DNA of 64,000 nucleotides from Caenorhabditis elegans (GCF_000002985.6 NC_003281.10:3162001-3226000), one strand, 5' to 3'. Numbered from the stretch's first letter, positions 41,901 through 56,900 are shown. Notes: generated by a model from the letters alone, not told the origin. Numbers and translations: made by a program.

Positions 41901-44900
41901 CCAGAAAATTACACTTACCTTATGATAACCCACTATATACATAACCAAGTCGTCCAAATCATCCTTATCCACCAAAAATTCCAGACCCTGGTGAGGGTTA
42001 CTTGCCAACCGAATACTAATCATTGATGCCACCTCGGTTTCCTTGCAAACCACCAATTTCCCAATTAAATCAAAACCGATCGATATTGAAGGTTGACCTG
42101 ACTTGCCCGGATGCCTAACCAGAAGCCCAGTACGGGGCTCAACTTGCATGAGCATATCGATTTGGGATTCTTTGAATGTTACGCAGAAGGATCGGCCACC
42201 GAATGACGGGAGATGGGATACTATGTGGATGTACCGGAGACGTACCATCATGGATGGCTCGTTAGCGAATTGGGCAGCGCCTGAAAATACAAATTTTAAA
42301 ATTTTAAAACAAAAAAAAATGCTGAAAATCATTCCCCGAGTCTGAAAAACTTTAAAATCGATTTCAGCTCATCGAGACCTTTCAAATAACACCCATAATG
42401 GCTAGGTTACGTTCACTTTGCGACCCACCGCAAAAATACAGTACTCTACGTGGCGGGACCCAAAATTATCGAATTGGACGGAACCTAGGCATGATGGGTG
42501 TTAAATGAAAGACCTTGATATGCTGAGTTTGAATTAAGTATAGATTTTTCGAAATTTTCAAGTGTTAGTGGTAAATCACAAATTAAAAAAAAAAAGGAAA
42601 TTTTCGAAATTTTCGAAAATCCATAACTTTGTCAGTTTTGGAGATTTTCTGAACTTGAAAAACTTAAACTAATCAGAAAAACATGAATTTCAATTTAAAA
42701 ATATTTTCAGCTCCAAAAACTCACAAGCTTCCAATTCCGGTGGGTACCCATTGCCAATCGTAGGCTTCCCGAAACAATCCACTAATCTTGAGCTATCCCT
42801 TTTCAGATAAAACCGAATGTGTTTTCGAACATCTCGTCGCTTCACATTTTCCAGCACAATCGCCGGTAGGAATGTTCCAAGCCCGTATTCTTTTCTGAAA
42901 AATCAGTTCTTCAAAAAATCTCTTCTGGTGGCCTAGAAACCCAAAACTCGGCCACGACAGTAACTTTACTATATTCAGTGCACCAAGAGCTTTCAAATGG
43001 CACTCATATTGACTAGGTTACGATTATTTTGAAATTTGATCTCCCTATGCGCCTTTAAATTCGTTTGGGGTTCCGCCGCGAAGACAAGGTAGGTCAAAAT
43101 TCAAAATGATCGAAACCTAGTCATGGTTATACTTAAATTGAAGCTGACAACGAGTTTAGTTCAAATTTTGAAATAATTTTTTGAAAATTTAAAAACTGAA
43201 AAAGATTTTTAAAAATCCGGCAAAATTTAAATTTTCGATTTTTTTCGAAAATCCATAACTTTGTTAATGCTTCAGATATTCAGCTGATTTTTGTTTTAAA
43301 ATAAGTTTCATAACCTAAACAACCCACGAAAAATAGATAAATATTTAAATTTGATTTTCTAGGCCATCAAATTGGGATTTTAGGCCACCAACTTCAATTG
43401 GCTGTAGTTTGGCTCTAAACTAATATTTTTGAATGATCTAAAAGCCAACTGAAAATGCCAACAGGAAATTTTTTGAATTGTTAAAAACTAAACCTAAAAC
43501 TCAAAAATCAGACTCACTCAACACGATGCACCGAAACTTTGTTGTTCTCCTTCAAAATATTGCAGTCGTAGGCGACCTGTTGGACGTGCAACGCCGCCAG
43601 CCTGATGCAGGCCTCATATCTCATTTCCATAGCAAAACGGCCACGGACCACATCATTTACACATTGCTGATAGTAGTATTCTAAAGCTTTCGGGTCGGAG
43701 AGCAGAAGGACAAATGCGTCGGAGGGGGCGAAGGAGAGCCGGAAGACGCATCGGAGATGCTCTGAGTTTGGCAGGTCAACTATCTGGAAATTGGTGGAAA
43801 TTTATTTAAGTGTTAGTGTATAGTGATGAAAATGTGCTAGTGGTGCTTAGTAAATTTTTTAGAAAATTTGGAAAAAAAATTTTTTTTTCAATTTTTTCAA
43901 AAATATTAAAATTCCCTTTTTCTCAAAAAATTCATAATTTTACGAATTGTTCTTTTAAAATTTGAATGCAGCTCACCAATACCTTTCATTTAACACCCAT
44001 CATGACCAAGTTCTGGCCATTTTGGGTCCCACCACGAAAACTACAGTACCCTTCGTGGTGGGACCCCAATTTCTAAAAGTGGACGGAACCTAGGCATGAT
44101 GGGTGTTAAATGAAAGGTCTCCGTGAGCTGATTCCAAATTAACAAGTCGTTTTCACTAAATTTTGAAATTTTGAGAAAAAAAAATTGAAAACAAAAATTT
44201 TGAAAAAAATTCGAAAAAAATTTTATGAAATTTTTTAAAGTTTTTCGATTTTTTCTTTAAAGACTTGAACTCAGTTCACCAATACTTTTCATTAAACACC
44301 CATCATGCCCAGGGTCTACCCAGTTTGGGTCTCACCACGAAAACTAGTACCCTTCGTGGCGGGACCCAAAATTTCGAATTTGACGGAACCTAGGCATGAT
44401 GTGTGTTAAATGAAAGCTCTTGATGAGCTGAGTTTAGAAGTTTGATGAAAAAGCAGGAAATCTCAAGATGGTGGTGAATAATTTAGAAAAAAAAAAATTT
44501 TTTTCGAGTTTTTTTTTCGAAATTTTTTTTTCAGAGCTCCTAATTGTAATATGTTACCTTAGAATTTGAGCATTTACATTTCCAAAAAAAAAACTAACCG
44601 ATTTAATTTTACAATCTGGCCTCAGCAGGCTTATCCTACTCGTCCTTGCGCCCAGCGAGTACTCGACGGCCAGTGAAAAGTGGGATTTCGCCGAAATTTG
44701 CAGTTTTTCAAGAATACTCTCCAAAATCTGCTTAACCGTAGTGCTCTGGTCATACTTGAAGCTTCTTGTCTGTCCATTTTCCAGGTAAACTCGCAAGACA
44801 TTTGGTAGAAGTGGTGGGAATTCCGAGTTCTGGAAGAAATTAAACATGGTGCATCAAGAAAAACTTCTAATGGTGATGTTCTCAGAAAATAGTGATTTTT

Positions 44901-47900
44901 TTCAAGTTTCAGGTAAAAAATTAGAGTTCCCCGTCACTTCTTATCCATAAAAACTCATTTTCTGAATTGAATTTTCAAAAAAAAGTAGAAATTCATCTTT
45001 CGAAAAAAAAAAATTTTTGAAAAAAAATCAATTTTATTACTAAAAACTCACATTATCATTTGTCGAAGACACCAGAACCCGATCCGTAAACCGAACTTTG
45101 CAGTTTTTCCGTGAACTTTTCGGCCGTTGTGGTAACTGTTGTACAGTAATCTGTAGTTCCTCTTTTGCAGCCCGCACCGCGTTCACCACATTGTCTTTCG
45201 TCTCATTTTGCATATCTAATCCATTAACTTCCAATATTTGATCATTTGCATATAGTAAACCGTCTGATGGCCCTTCTGAAAAGCATAAATTTTAAAAAAT
45301 GCCCAAAAAATCGATTTTATCTCCAGAAATATCAAAATTTTCTGAACATTTCTATTTGCAAAAATGTAGCCCTTAAAATTTCCTATACTTCGTCAGTTGA
45401 AACTTTTTTGATAACTCTTCTCCTAGCTGAGATACACACGTTTAAAATTAGTGAGGCGAAAGAGTGTGGGATGAGGGGAGACGCAGTGTGAGCGCGCCGC
45501 CTGCGTCTCTCCCCCTCCCACAGTCTATCGCGCTCTCTCGCCTCCCCTTATTCATACACCTGTATCTCTGCGGAGAGAAGAGCTATTAAAAAGTTTTCAA
45601 CTAAGAAAATGTAGCAAATTTTAAGGGCTATATTTTAATAGTTAATAAATTTTTATCGCTCTACTAGTTTTGGAGAAAAACTTCTTTTTATTACAAATTA
45701 AGTGTTATTTAAACAATTTTCCGCTAAAAACCCACCCGGTGACACAAATTGTATAATAGTGGGCAACTGTCCGGCGGCCACAAACCCGAACCCAATATCC
45801 TTGCCGCGTCGAATTGAGACCGTGCGTTTTCCGTCGGGCGGTCGCGTTTTCCGCGGGTCTGTGTAGGTTGTCGTGCGGTTTAGGTGACTGGAAAGTGGGA
45901 ACTTTATTTATTTTTATTAATTTGAGATGGTAGGTAAAAAAATTGTGCAAATTTTGAGTTAAAAATCAGTAAAATAATGTGAAAAATGGCAGAGTAGTAG
46001 ATTTTCAAAAAAAAAAATTAATGTTAAAAAAAATTTTTTTTGATAATTTTTTCTGGTTTTTTCAATCAAAAACAAGTATTTCACTCAATATACATGTGAA
46101 AACTTACTCAATATAATAAGTATTCCCGTCATTATCCTTAGCCTGTTCCCATCCATACGGGAGTCCCAATCGACATCTCCATGACGCCCATGGTGGCTCC
46201 CAGTGTGAACTTCGAGTTGTATGGCTGAAAAATTTTGGTTTAACGAAAAATAAGCTCAAAAAATGAGTTCAGCGTTCCGAAACGCTCCAGAAAAGTATAA
46301 TCATGATGAGGTTTTCTTGGAATTTGAGAATTCAGGGTCCCACCACGAAAACTCTTGGGGTACTGTAGTTTTGACAGTTTGGTATTTGTTTTTATACTTG
46401 TTAGATAGCTGAACAATTTTCGCATATTTACGTTAAAAATTGAAAGAATATCTAAAAAATTGAGCGAGATATCAATTTTCAAAAAATTAGGGAACATTTT
46501 TTGTTTGCTAAATTTTTTCATTTTTTGAAAACCCGTAACTTTGTTAATTTTTCACATTTTTTCTTGTTTTTTGCCTTTAAAGTTACACGAAAATCTTATC
46601 TTGTTAGGAAAATTAATTTCACTTTTTAACATTCCAAAATTACAAAACCCAATGAGTTTTCCTATGGAACCCCACCGCCTAAAAAAAATTCTGTCAAACC
46701 CAGGCATGATTATACTTTTTTGAAAGCTCTCAAAGAGCTCTATGAGTTTTTCATTATCATTTTCGTGTCAAGACCCAACTCACATGAGGTCCTTAATCTC
46801 ATCAACACTGCCCGAACAGCAAATGCGTTTGGGTGGCGATTGAGAGCCACCCGCGTGGAATTGCAGGCTTTTTGATTTGATCATATCATTTATGTTCTGG
46901 GATTTTTGAAATTTTTTTTTAGAAAAAAACAACTAAGGTAGAGCGCAGGAAATTGAGAGAAAAGGAAAAAAAATTGAGGATTGAAAAAATTTTTTTAAAA
47001 GTATCTAGCAAAGATTTGAATTAAAAATCAATAATTCTTCGAGTCGATGCACCATGACCGACTAAAGCACCAGATATTACGACATTTTGCACAAAAAATT
47101 GACGAGGAATTCAAATTTTTTATCAAAAACACTGTAAAAATCGGGTATTTTTGAGAAAACCCAAAAAAAAAATTCCAGTCGATGCACCATGCCTGAACTC
47201 AAAGATTCTTAGAAAAAATTTCGAACAAAAATTTTTTTTTCTTTGAAAAACATCGACTACAGTTGAATTTGGGCGCGTCGTAGCAATAATTGCATTTCAC
47301 ACTAGTAAAACTTGAGAAAACTACGGCGGAAAAGTGAGAAAAAACACAAAAAATTGAAGAAATTCGCCTATCTGTCTGGGCTTGCCGGAGGGGATGTGAA
47401 ATTTGATATAGAAAACAAATTTCTTCTCTACTGAGCAAAAAGGGGAACAAAACTAAAATTGGTTGAAAAAAACAAGCGTTTTAAAATTAAAAAAATTTCG
47501 AAAAATTTTTTTGTTTTTTTTCGATCAGTTTTTTCGAACTTTTTTTTTGGGTTTTTGTTTAAACTTTTGAATTTTTAGAAATTCGAATTTAGCACATTTT
47601 CAGCTTTCATTTAAGTATAATCATGCCTATGCTCCCACTAATTTGAAAATTTCGGGTCCCGCCACGAAATCCTTAGTTTAAAGGTGCATAGGTAGGTCTA
47701 ATTTCAAAATAGTCGGAACCTGGCCATGTTTATACTTAATTTGAAGCTAGTAAGCAGCTGAATTCAAATTGATTGGCAATTTTATCAAAAATTCACTAAG
47801 ATTTTATTTATTTTTGGAAAAAAAATTTTTCAAAATTTTCATTTTTTTTCTCAAATTTCAGTTTTTTCCAAAAACTCAAAAAACTTCACAACTCTTCAAA

Positions 47901-50900
47901 AATATGAAATATCTCAGTTACCACCACACAAGAAAATCAAGACCGAAAAAGTTGTGAGAAAAAAAAAAGAGTTAAAAGTGGTCCCGGGGGAGAATAATTT
48001 CGGAACAAAACCTCGATGGGTTGACATTTTTGAAGTCTCGGGAGTGCTGTGCTCACGGAGCACTAGTTTTTGGGAAGCATATGGTGGTTTCAAGAAGTTT
48101 TGGGTTAAGGGCTATTTTGGGCGCGCTGGGAAAATGATTTTTTTCAAAATTTCAAACCTTTCAAAATAAAATAGTTAATTTTCCAGAATTTTAGTATAAA
48201 AAATCGTGTTCCTCGCAAAATTTCACATTAGTTAGCCTTTTTTTGGGTCTTTATCTAGAAATTTAAGTTTCATAGGGGTACTGTAGCATGAAATGTACGC
48301 AAACACCAGATCTTCCGGCAATTTGCAGAATTCAGTTTTCTGGGGTAGAAAATTACGACGAAAATTGAATTTATGGTACTTCAATTTGTTTTTTAAAAAA
48401 CGTGATAATCGATGCACCATGTTTCCTAAAACACTAGATTTTACGACAATTTGCGGAATTTTTGTGAAAAGTGATCTTTAAGGGTAAAATATTACGAAAA
48501 ATCTGAATTTTACATCAAAAAATTTAAAAAAAATTCAGTGATTACGCTTCAAATTAGAAATAAATGCTAGTCGATGGCACCATGTTTTGCTAAAACACCA
48601 GATTTTACGACAATTTGCATAAATTCTTTCACACTGCAACTTTTTTCGAACGACGGACGAGGCAAAAAGGTTTCTAGGCCATGGCCGAGTCCCCGACAAA
48701 TTTCAGCGGCCATTTATCTTGCTTTGTTTTCTGCGTGTTTTCTTTCATTTTTCACCGATTTTTTCCGTTTTTTCTTATCAAAACAAATAAATAAATATTT
48801 TTTGCAGATGCTAAAACAATTTCCAAGTAAAAAAATTGTGAATTCAGTCGGCAAGTAGCAGTGAAAGTGGGCAATGTAATATGATGGATTACGGCTATAC
48901 AAAACCCAAACTTTTTCTGAAACATGATATATATGCTTTTAAGATGTTGAAAGTACCTGATTTTCATAACGAGCCAGCTAAAAAAGTTTTTAGATTTTCA
49001 AAATTCAACATTTTGTGCCAAAATCTCGACTTTTTTACCAAAAAAGTTGAATTTTGAAAATCTCAAAACTTTTTCAGCGGTCTCGTTATGATAATCAGGT
49101 ACTTTTAGCATCTAAACATTATATGTATCATGTTTGGGAAAAAGTTTGGGTTTTGTATTCCCGTAATCCATCATATTACATTGACCTCTTTTACCGCTAC
49201 TTGCCGACTGAATTCACAATTTTTTCATCTGGAAATTATTTTAGCATTAACAAAAAATACGTATTTATCAGTTTTAATAAGAAAACACGGGAAAAATCGG
49301 TGAAAAACACAAGAAAACAAAGCAAGTAGAAAATGTCGTAAAATGCGGTGTATTGTGTGCAAACACCGATTTTTCGCATTTTTTCTCAGCCCTCGTTCGA
49401 AAAAAGTTGCAGTGTTTCAGACTAAAGGCTAAATTGGAATAAATCCTTCCAAAATGAATAATTATCCACTGAAATTTGCAAAATTTTCTCTATATTATTT
49501 CAGGAAATAATTAAATTCTCGATTTTTTTTTAAAGAAAAACCAAAAAACTTTGAAAAAAAAAATTTCGAAACGTTTTTTCTTCTTACAATTAGTACTAAT
49601 TAATTTGGAATATTTAAGAAATTTGAATTTTTTCACAACACCCACTCAAAAAATGACCACCAGTCAAAAGTTAGAGGTAACCAAAAAAAAAGGGGGAAAG
49701 CAAATATTTTCCCCAAATTCTCAAAAAAACTTTTCTCTCCCGAAATGTGAAAAATAGTTTTCTCTGTTTGTTTTTACCTCCTACCTAACACTCAAAAACA
49801 AAGAAGTATTTATATTTTTTCTGAGAAAAAAATTCCAAAAAAAAAAACAAATTTTTTCAGAAATTTTCTTTTGAGGTGACTGCTACTACTACAACTATAT
49901 AAATACCATTGAATAAGAAAAAAACATAGATAACGACGTCTGTTATTGTGTGTGTACATGTGCTCACACACACAATAATACACACTATTAAGTTGAAGTC
50001 TATATGATGAAGAAGAAGGGAAATAAATGGTGGTGGAATTTTCGAATTTCGAAATTTCCTGTTTTCCTTGAATTTTTTGTTTTGATATGCATTATTTTTG
50101 AATTTTAAATAAAAAATTTGAATTTAGCACGTTAAGAGCTTTCAAATGAGCACCATCATGACTAGGTTCTGTTAATTTTGAAAATTTCGGGTCTCGCCAC
50201 GAAAAACCACAACTTAAAGGCACATAGACCGTCTGTTTTGAGAGATTTCGGGTGTTTAGTCAAGATTTCGATTTTAGCTTGTTGTGAGCTTTAATTTAAG
50301 TATAATTATGGCTATGTTCCATTCACTTTGAAGACTTCGGGTCTCACCACGAAAAATCAGAGTTTAAAGGCGCAGAGACCCAAAAATTGTTTAAGTTCTC
50401 AGAACCTAGTCATGATTATACTCAAATCAAAGCTCTCAGCTTTATATATTCAAATTTTTCCTATTTTAAATTGAATTTCCAGGTTTTGGTCTAAAAATCT
50501 GCATTTACAGAATTTTAAAAAAATCGAAAATTTTCGAAAATTTGTAACTCTCTCAAATTTCGAGATTTTCAGGTGATTTTTGTTTTAAAACCGAGCTAAA
50601 TATGTAAATTTCCAAGGAAAAATATTTTTGTCACAGAAAACTAGCGAAACTACAGTAACCCCGGAGGTTTTCGTGGTAGGACCCAAAAAAGTTTCAATGT
50701 GCTTTAACTCGGCTCAAAGTTGAGCTAGAAACTTGGAAATGGGCTTATTTTGTAGGCAATTTTAAATTTCACATGCACACAGTAAAACACATAAAGTTTG
50801 AAAGGTGAAAATAAAAGTTTGTAATAAAAATTCGGAAAAAAAATTAAATTTTTAAAACTTTTTTACCAAAATTTTTTCTTTCTAAAAAATTTATATAAAC

Positions 50901-53900
50901 CTCGAGCTCTACCAATTGCTATAACACATACGTCTAGACACCTAAAATCACTGTTTGTGGGTCCCAGGAGGGGTCTAAAATGAACTAAGAGTACTGGAAG
51001 GAAAACGGAAAAGAATAAAAAAACCACATATGGGGGGGGGGCACCAAAAATAAAATTCGATACCCTTTTTGGCCTCTATCTTGTGTGCAGGCTAATTTAT
51101 GCAAAGTGAAACCCGAAATGAAATAGACACCAAATGTTAACATTGATGACGTCATCGAGGAGAGAGTTTTTGGGAATTTTTAGGGGAGGGGGGGGGGGGG
51201 ATTCTACACTTTTAGGGCAATTTTTGTGGTTTTTATGGAGTTTTGTGAAGGAAATGGCTTAAACTGAAAAACAAAAAAATCCTAATTTTAAAATCAAAAC
51301 TTACAAAAAAAAGTCGAACAAAAAATTTTCGAAAATTTTTTTTCCAATTTTTTTCAAAAAATTTTTTAAAAATTATTTTCCAAAACTTTTGTTGAAAGTA
51401 CACATTTAAGTCAAATTTCCAGTGAATTTCCACACTTTCTAGCAACAATTTAAAATTTACAGGGGTTACGGTACCCCCGAAAGTACGCAAACACCAACCG
51501 ATACCAGATCTTACGACAATATGCAGAAAATGGCGAAAGTTGAGTTTAAGGGGTAGAAAAGGGTGCAGAATTTGAAAATCTGCATGAAAACTTGTTAAAA
51601 TTGAGGTTTTCAATGAGAAAAAGTTTAGAAAATATTTCTTTTTTTTGTAAAAAAATTTTTTTTTGAAAATTTTCTCAAAAATGAGTTCCAGAAAAAAATG
51701 TTCAAAACCAGGAATAAAGAGCCCAAAAACTTTCAGAAATTCGCACATGGGAAAGAGCATTTACAAATGTCTGGAGGGCACATGCTTGGGCTCTGCTCGG
51801 GGTATTAGGGAACTTATGTGCTTGGGAAAAAGAAGGGGAAAGTGCGAAAAATAAGGAAGAGAAATGATGATTTTGAACTTTGACAACCATTTTGGAACTT
51901 CTTGGGAATTTTTAGATTTTTTCGAAATTTTTTTTGAAATTTTTTTGAAAATTTTATATGTTCAAAAATATCGATTTTATCAAGATTCCAACTTAAAATC
52001 CTAATTTCTCATATATTTTTACCTATAAAAGTCACATTTTCGACATTTTCCGCGATTTATCGTAAGATTTGGCGCATCGCGGTGTTTGCGTACTTCTGGC
52101 GCTACAGTACCCCGGGAAACTCAACTTTTGCGTTGAAAATTCAGAAATAAGTTAGTTAGTTAATGTCAAAATGCAAGAGAAATTGGCAAAAAAACTAAAT
52201 TTTACAAGAAATCAATAAGAAAAATGGGAAGTTTTCAAAAATATATTTTTAAAAATATTAAATTTAGCAAATTTTTAATTTAAAATTCGAATTCCTCATA
52301 TATTTTTACTTATAAAAGTCAGATTTTCGACATTTTCCGCAAATTGCTGTAAGATATGGTGCATCGCGGTGTTTGCGTAAAAATTTGGCTTAAATTTAAT
52401 TGATTTAATTGATTTTTACCTGAAAAAAAAATAAAATTTTTGTTTTTTACTCTTCTGATTATAGCTGATTTTCAGAACAATAATTTACATGAATTCTCTT
52501 TTTTTTTCAGATTTCCCCAAAAATATTCCCCAAACTACTAATTTTCCCAGCTATTGACGCAGGTTATTTGTGATTTTTCTTAATATTTGATACTTTAAGT
52601 CAGAAAATGTTACCTCGTGGGAATTTATAAAAATATTTATTTGAATTTTCTTAAATTTTTGCTTTAATTTTCAAAATTTTGAATTTTTGATGTAAAATTC
52701 GAATTCAGCTCGGTTAAAGCTTTCATTCCAGTATAATCATGACTAAGTTCCTGCCACGAAAGCCTAGATTTAAAGGAGCAGAGGAATTTTGAAATGTTTC
52801 GAAAATCAATAACTTTGTCAGATTTTGAGTGTTTTCTCTGGTTTATTATTTAAAATTTATCTAGAAGTGTCAGTATCTGAAAAAAAACGAAGAAATACTG
52901 AAAACCCGGTTTTCGCGGTGGGACCCAAAAACAATTTTCTGAAATTTTTCAAAATAATCGTAACCTAGTCATGATTGTACTTAAATGAAAGTTCTCAGTC
53001 TCCTGAATTCAAATTTTGGTTCAAAAAATCTCCTAAATTAAGTCCATGCCCTGGTTACTGTAGTTTTTGTAGTTTTTGTGGCGGGACCCTTTTTTGGAAA
53101 ATTCAGGAGGTATAGGCAATATGGGGGGATTTGAATTTTTATATATTGTTTAAAATAGAACATTCATTTTAAAAAAAATTGTGAAAAAAATTTCCCGGGG
53201 ATTTAAAAATTTCAAAAAAAATCCGCAGAAAAAAGTGAAAAATCCTATGAGGGTGTCGCATTTTCTTTTCAAAAAATGTGAAATGCACATGTGTGCGAGT
53301 GTCCGTAACTATAAACATTTCATCTTGGGGGGACGGGAAGGGGTGACATTTGTCCCCTCCCTCCCCGCCGACGTTTTTCACATTTTTTATGTTCTTTTCG
53401 GGGAGGGGGCACTTTTTTTGGAAATTTTGGAGAAAATATTGTTTCAATGAGAAAAACTTAAAAAATACAACGATTTGAAAAGTTTTGAAATTTTAAACAT
53501 TTGAAAAAAAAAATCCAAAAAAACCATTTTTTTTCCAAAATTTTCAAAAATTCAGAACTTTCTCCAAAAATTTTCGGTCCACATTGGATTTTTGAATTTT
53601 AACAAATATTTCAACGAATATTATTTAAAAAAATGAAAAACCTGCATAACCAGAACACAACAAAAATTTAATAATTTCCAAAAAAAATTGAAGTTTTTTT
53701 CGAAATTTTCAAAAATTCATAACTTTGCTCAAAATTGTCTCAGGAGCCTGATTTTTAATTTATTTTTAAAATAAACGTTTATTTTTTTAGAAACTAAAAA
53801 AAGTTTTAAGGTTTACCTAAAAATCTAACTTTTGACAAAATTTGAAAAAAATTGTTTTTTGAAAGTTTTCCAAAAACGAATTTTCCAAATTTTTTTCCCC

Positions 53901-56900
53901 AATTTTCAATTTTTCGTATATTAAATTTACGAACCCCTTTTATACTTTTTCAACTATTATTTATAAAACATTCCCGTATTTAATTTCAAATAAAAAATTC
54001 TCCAATTGACGCACATCTTTCTACATTTCGCTTGAATAATTCAGGAGATGTACCCGTTTTTTCTCAGAATTCCAAATTTCCAATTGTTTGTTTTTTTGCA
54101 CAAATAAAGCGCAAGAATATACACTTATTCGTTAAAAATTTAATGAAATTAGAAAAAATCGAAAAAAGTGTTTTTTCAAAATTTTTTTTCCACAGTATTT
54201 TCTTTTTTTAAAAGTTGTCATAAAATCCCAGAAAACACTAATTTGATCAATTTTACCAAAAAAATCCGAAAAAAAAACTCACTGAATATAAAAAATGCGT
54301 CCATTGTCCAGAACACACAGGTCACACTCCTCAACCAGGCTTGGGTTCATCGAGTGGTACTGTACTTGGTCGGATATTGCGTCTTCTAAAATAAATATCA
54401 TAGGATTGGAAAATTTATTAAAAAAGAGTTAAAATCATGATTTTTGGTGGAAAAATGAAGAAAATCGGATGAAAATGAACCAAGTTACGAAAAATTTGAG
54501 GAAAATTTGAAATTTTTAGATTTTCCCAAAAAATTTTTTCAGATTTTTTTAGTGTTAATAGTCTAACTTTAAAATTCGAGTTCCTTACATTAGGACCTTT
54601 CAAATGGCCCCCATCATGCCTAGGTTCCGCACACTTTGGGTCCCACCACGAAAACTACGGTACCTTTGAGTTTTCGCGCCGGGGCCCAAAAAGGGGCGGA
54701 TCCTAGGCATGATGGGGGTCATTTTTAAGGTCTTGGCAAAACTAGGAATGAACAGTAAGTAGGAGCATAATTTCAAAAATCGTTGTCTGAAAACTTTGAA
54801 TTTTCTTTTAAAAAACCTAGTTTTTCGAATATTTTCGAAAATTGATAAATTTGTCACTTTTTATTATTTTTTGACGATTATTGGCTCAAAATGTGGGAAA
54901 TTTTTCCAAATTAACAAAAAAAATTAGAAGTCCTAAAATTTAATTTGGGTGCAGTAACCCGGAAGTTTTCGCGGCGAGACCCAGGAATTTTGAAATTTGG
55001 GTTAGAATGGTCTAATTTTCTTGCAAAAAAAAAGAATTTTGCCAATTTTTTTTATAAAAAATATATTGTCCAGGTTTACTTAGAACTCACAAAACTTGAA
55101 ATTTGAAATATTTTCAAAAGAAAACATTTTTTCGAGTTTTATTTTCATGTATTTATTTTTCACTCCTAAACCTACAAAAAAGAGCAGTTAAAGCTTCCAG
55201 AAAGCTTAAGCTCACGAAAATGAAAGTGAGAGCAAAAAGATGGGAATGTGTGGAAATAAAGATCACACGAGCAAAAAAAAAAACGAAGTAATGTGAGTGC
55301 AGAAAATGGGAATACGGCGCCTCGGGCGCCGTTTTTTTTCAGAATTTTTTATTAGAAAAGTAGTTTATAAAGTTTATGGATCAAGCTTTGCAGATTCTGG
55401 TGTTCAAAAATTATAAAAATTCAAATTTTTAGAAAATTTTGGAAAAAAAATTTAAATTCTAAAAAATTGTTTGCTTCAATATATAGTCCTTAAAATTTCC
55501 TATATTTTGGTAGTTGGAAATTTTTTAATAGTACGTTCCTCCGCAGAGATACAAGCGTTTGAAGTTTAGAGGGGAAAAGAGTGTGGGAGGGGGAGAGACG
55601 CAGGCGGCGCGCGCACACACGGCGTCTCGCCTCCCCTCACACTCTCTCATCGTCTGATTTTCAAACGCGTATATCTCCGCGGGGGAAAGCGCTAATGAAA
55701 AGTTTTTGACTAACAAAATATAGGAAATTTTATGGGCTATATTTTGACAGCCAAAACAATTTTGCTAGATCATTTGGGTCTTGAGAAAATCAGTTTTTCT
55801 TCAAGAATGGCTAGAAAAGTACAAAATTTGATTTTAAAAAAGTGTGAGCTGGTTCAAACTGGTGAAAATTTGAACATTTTTCAACTGTAAAAGTTGTCAA
55901 ATATATTTAATCTGAATTGAAACCTGGTGTTAGTATAAAAATAAACAACATTTCGTATAGTTTGGGGATTTCCACAGATTATGTCTACCGATGGTCTTGT
56001 ACCGGAAAAACAAAAAATATAGTGATGTTACACAAAAATATTGTGAACTTAATAATAATTATAATAAGAATTTAGAGAGGAAAAAAGGAAAAATTGGAAA
56101 TCGGTCACTGAACTTGATATTGATGATCTATAGAATATCATCAATGATGAGATTTGATAACAGTTTTGATAAGGGTTCAGATGTACCAAAACACTGCAAA
56201 AACTGATACATTTTGATATGGGGAAAATTGGAAAATTTTTGAAAAAAAACAATTTTGAATTAAAAAGAAAAAATTTTTTTTCTTCGAAATTTAGAAATTT
56301 CATTTTTTGTTGTTGTTGCAAACTCGAAATAATTGAGTTGAAACTTAAATTTTCAAATTTTTCGTTCCAAGATCTTCAAAATGACCCCCATCATGCCTAG
56401 GATCCGCCCCTTTTTGGGCCCCGGCGCGAAAACTCAAAGGTACCGTAGTTTTCGTGGTGGGACCCAAAGTGTGCGGAACCTAGGCATGATGGGGGCCATT
56501 TGAAAGGTCCTAATGTAAGGAACTCGAATTTTAAAGTTAGACTATTAGAAGATCTTCAAAATGACCCCCATCATGCCTAGGTTCCGCCCACTTTGGGTCC
56601 CACAACGAAAACTACAGTACCCCAATTTCGCTGTGAGACCCAAAATAGGCGGAGCCTAGTCATGATGGGGGTCATTTTGACGGTTTCAAAAAGATCAAAT
56701 TCATAAAATCGGTCGGAAGTGAATTTGAACATTAGTTTTATGAAAATTTTAAGTTTTCCAAAAAAAAAAATTTCGAAATTTTCGACTTTTTCGAAAACCG
56801 CTAACTTTGTCAATTTTTATTACTTTTTGATGGTTTTTTGTTCAAAATGTAGCAGAAGTTGCAATTTAACAAAAGAAAATAATAAACTTTAAAAGTATTG

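Larger units (their letters stand above)
46897..54282. other. 7.4-kb intron or gap in the FERM gene
   Basis: The frame of the flanking exons requires at least one more exon here (3n+1 bases), but I could not place it. Contents: GATGCACCATG lines (46990-47200, 48280-48600), a 785-bp palindromic element (48631-49415), a perfect 12-bp-stem hairpin (49943-49978), dispersed repeats (47590-47760, 50100-50700, 52690-53130), a line with GCGGTGTTTGCGTAC (51480, 52080, 52370), and G runs at 51032-51041 and 51188-51200. An open stretch on minus at 48131-48060 after a TTTTCCCAG acceptor is the best exon candidate but gives the wrong exit phase. Confidence 0.45.

Noticed and set aside
47954..48169. Plus-strand 71-codon frame with Trp/Phe
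   Set aside because: No splice or start support; the minus strand of this area has a slightly better exon-like stretch, itself unproven.
50888..50995. Minus-strand acceptor TTCCAG with following frame as the missing FERM-gene exon
   Set aside because: Read in the required phase it meets a stop after six codons.
52900..53450. G-rich frames on both strands near 53330
   Set aside because: Low-complexity GGGGAGGG sequence with no splice-consistent link to the surrounding gene.
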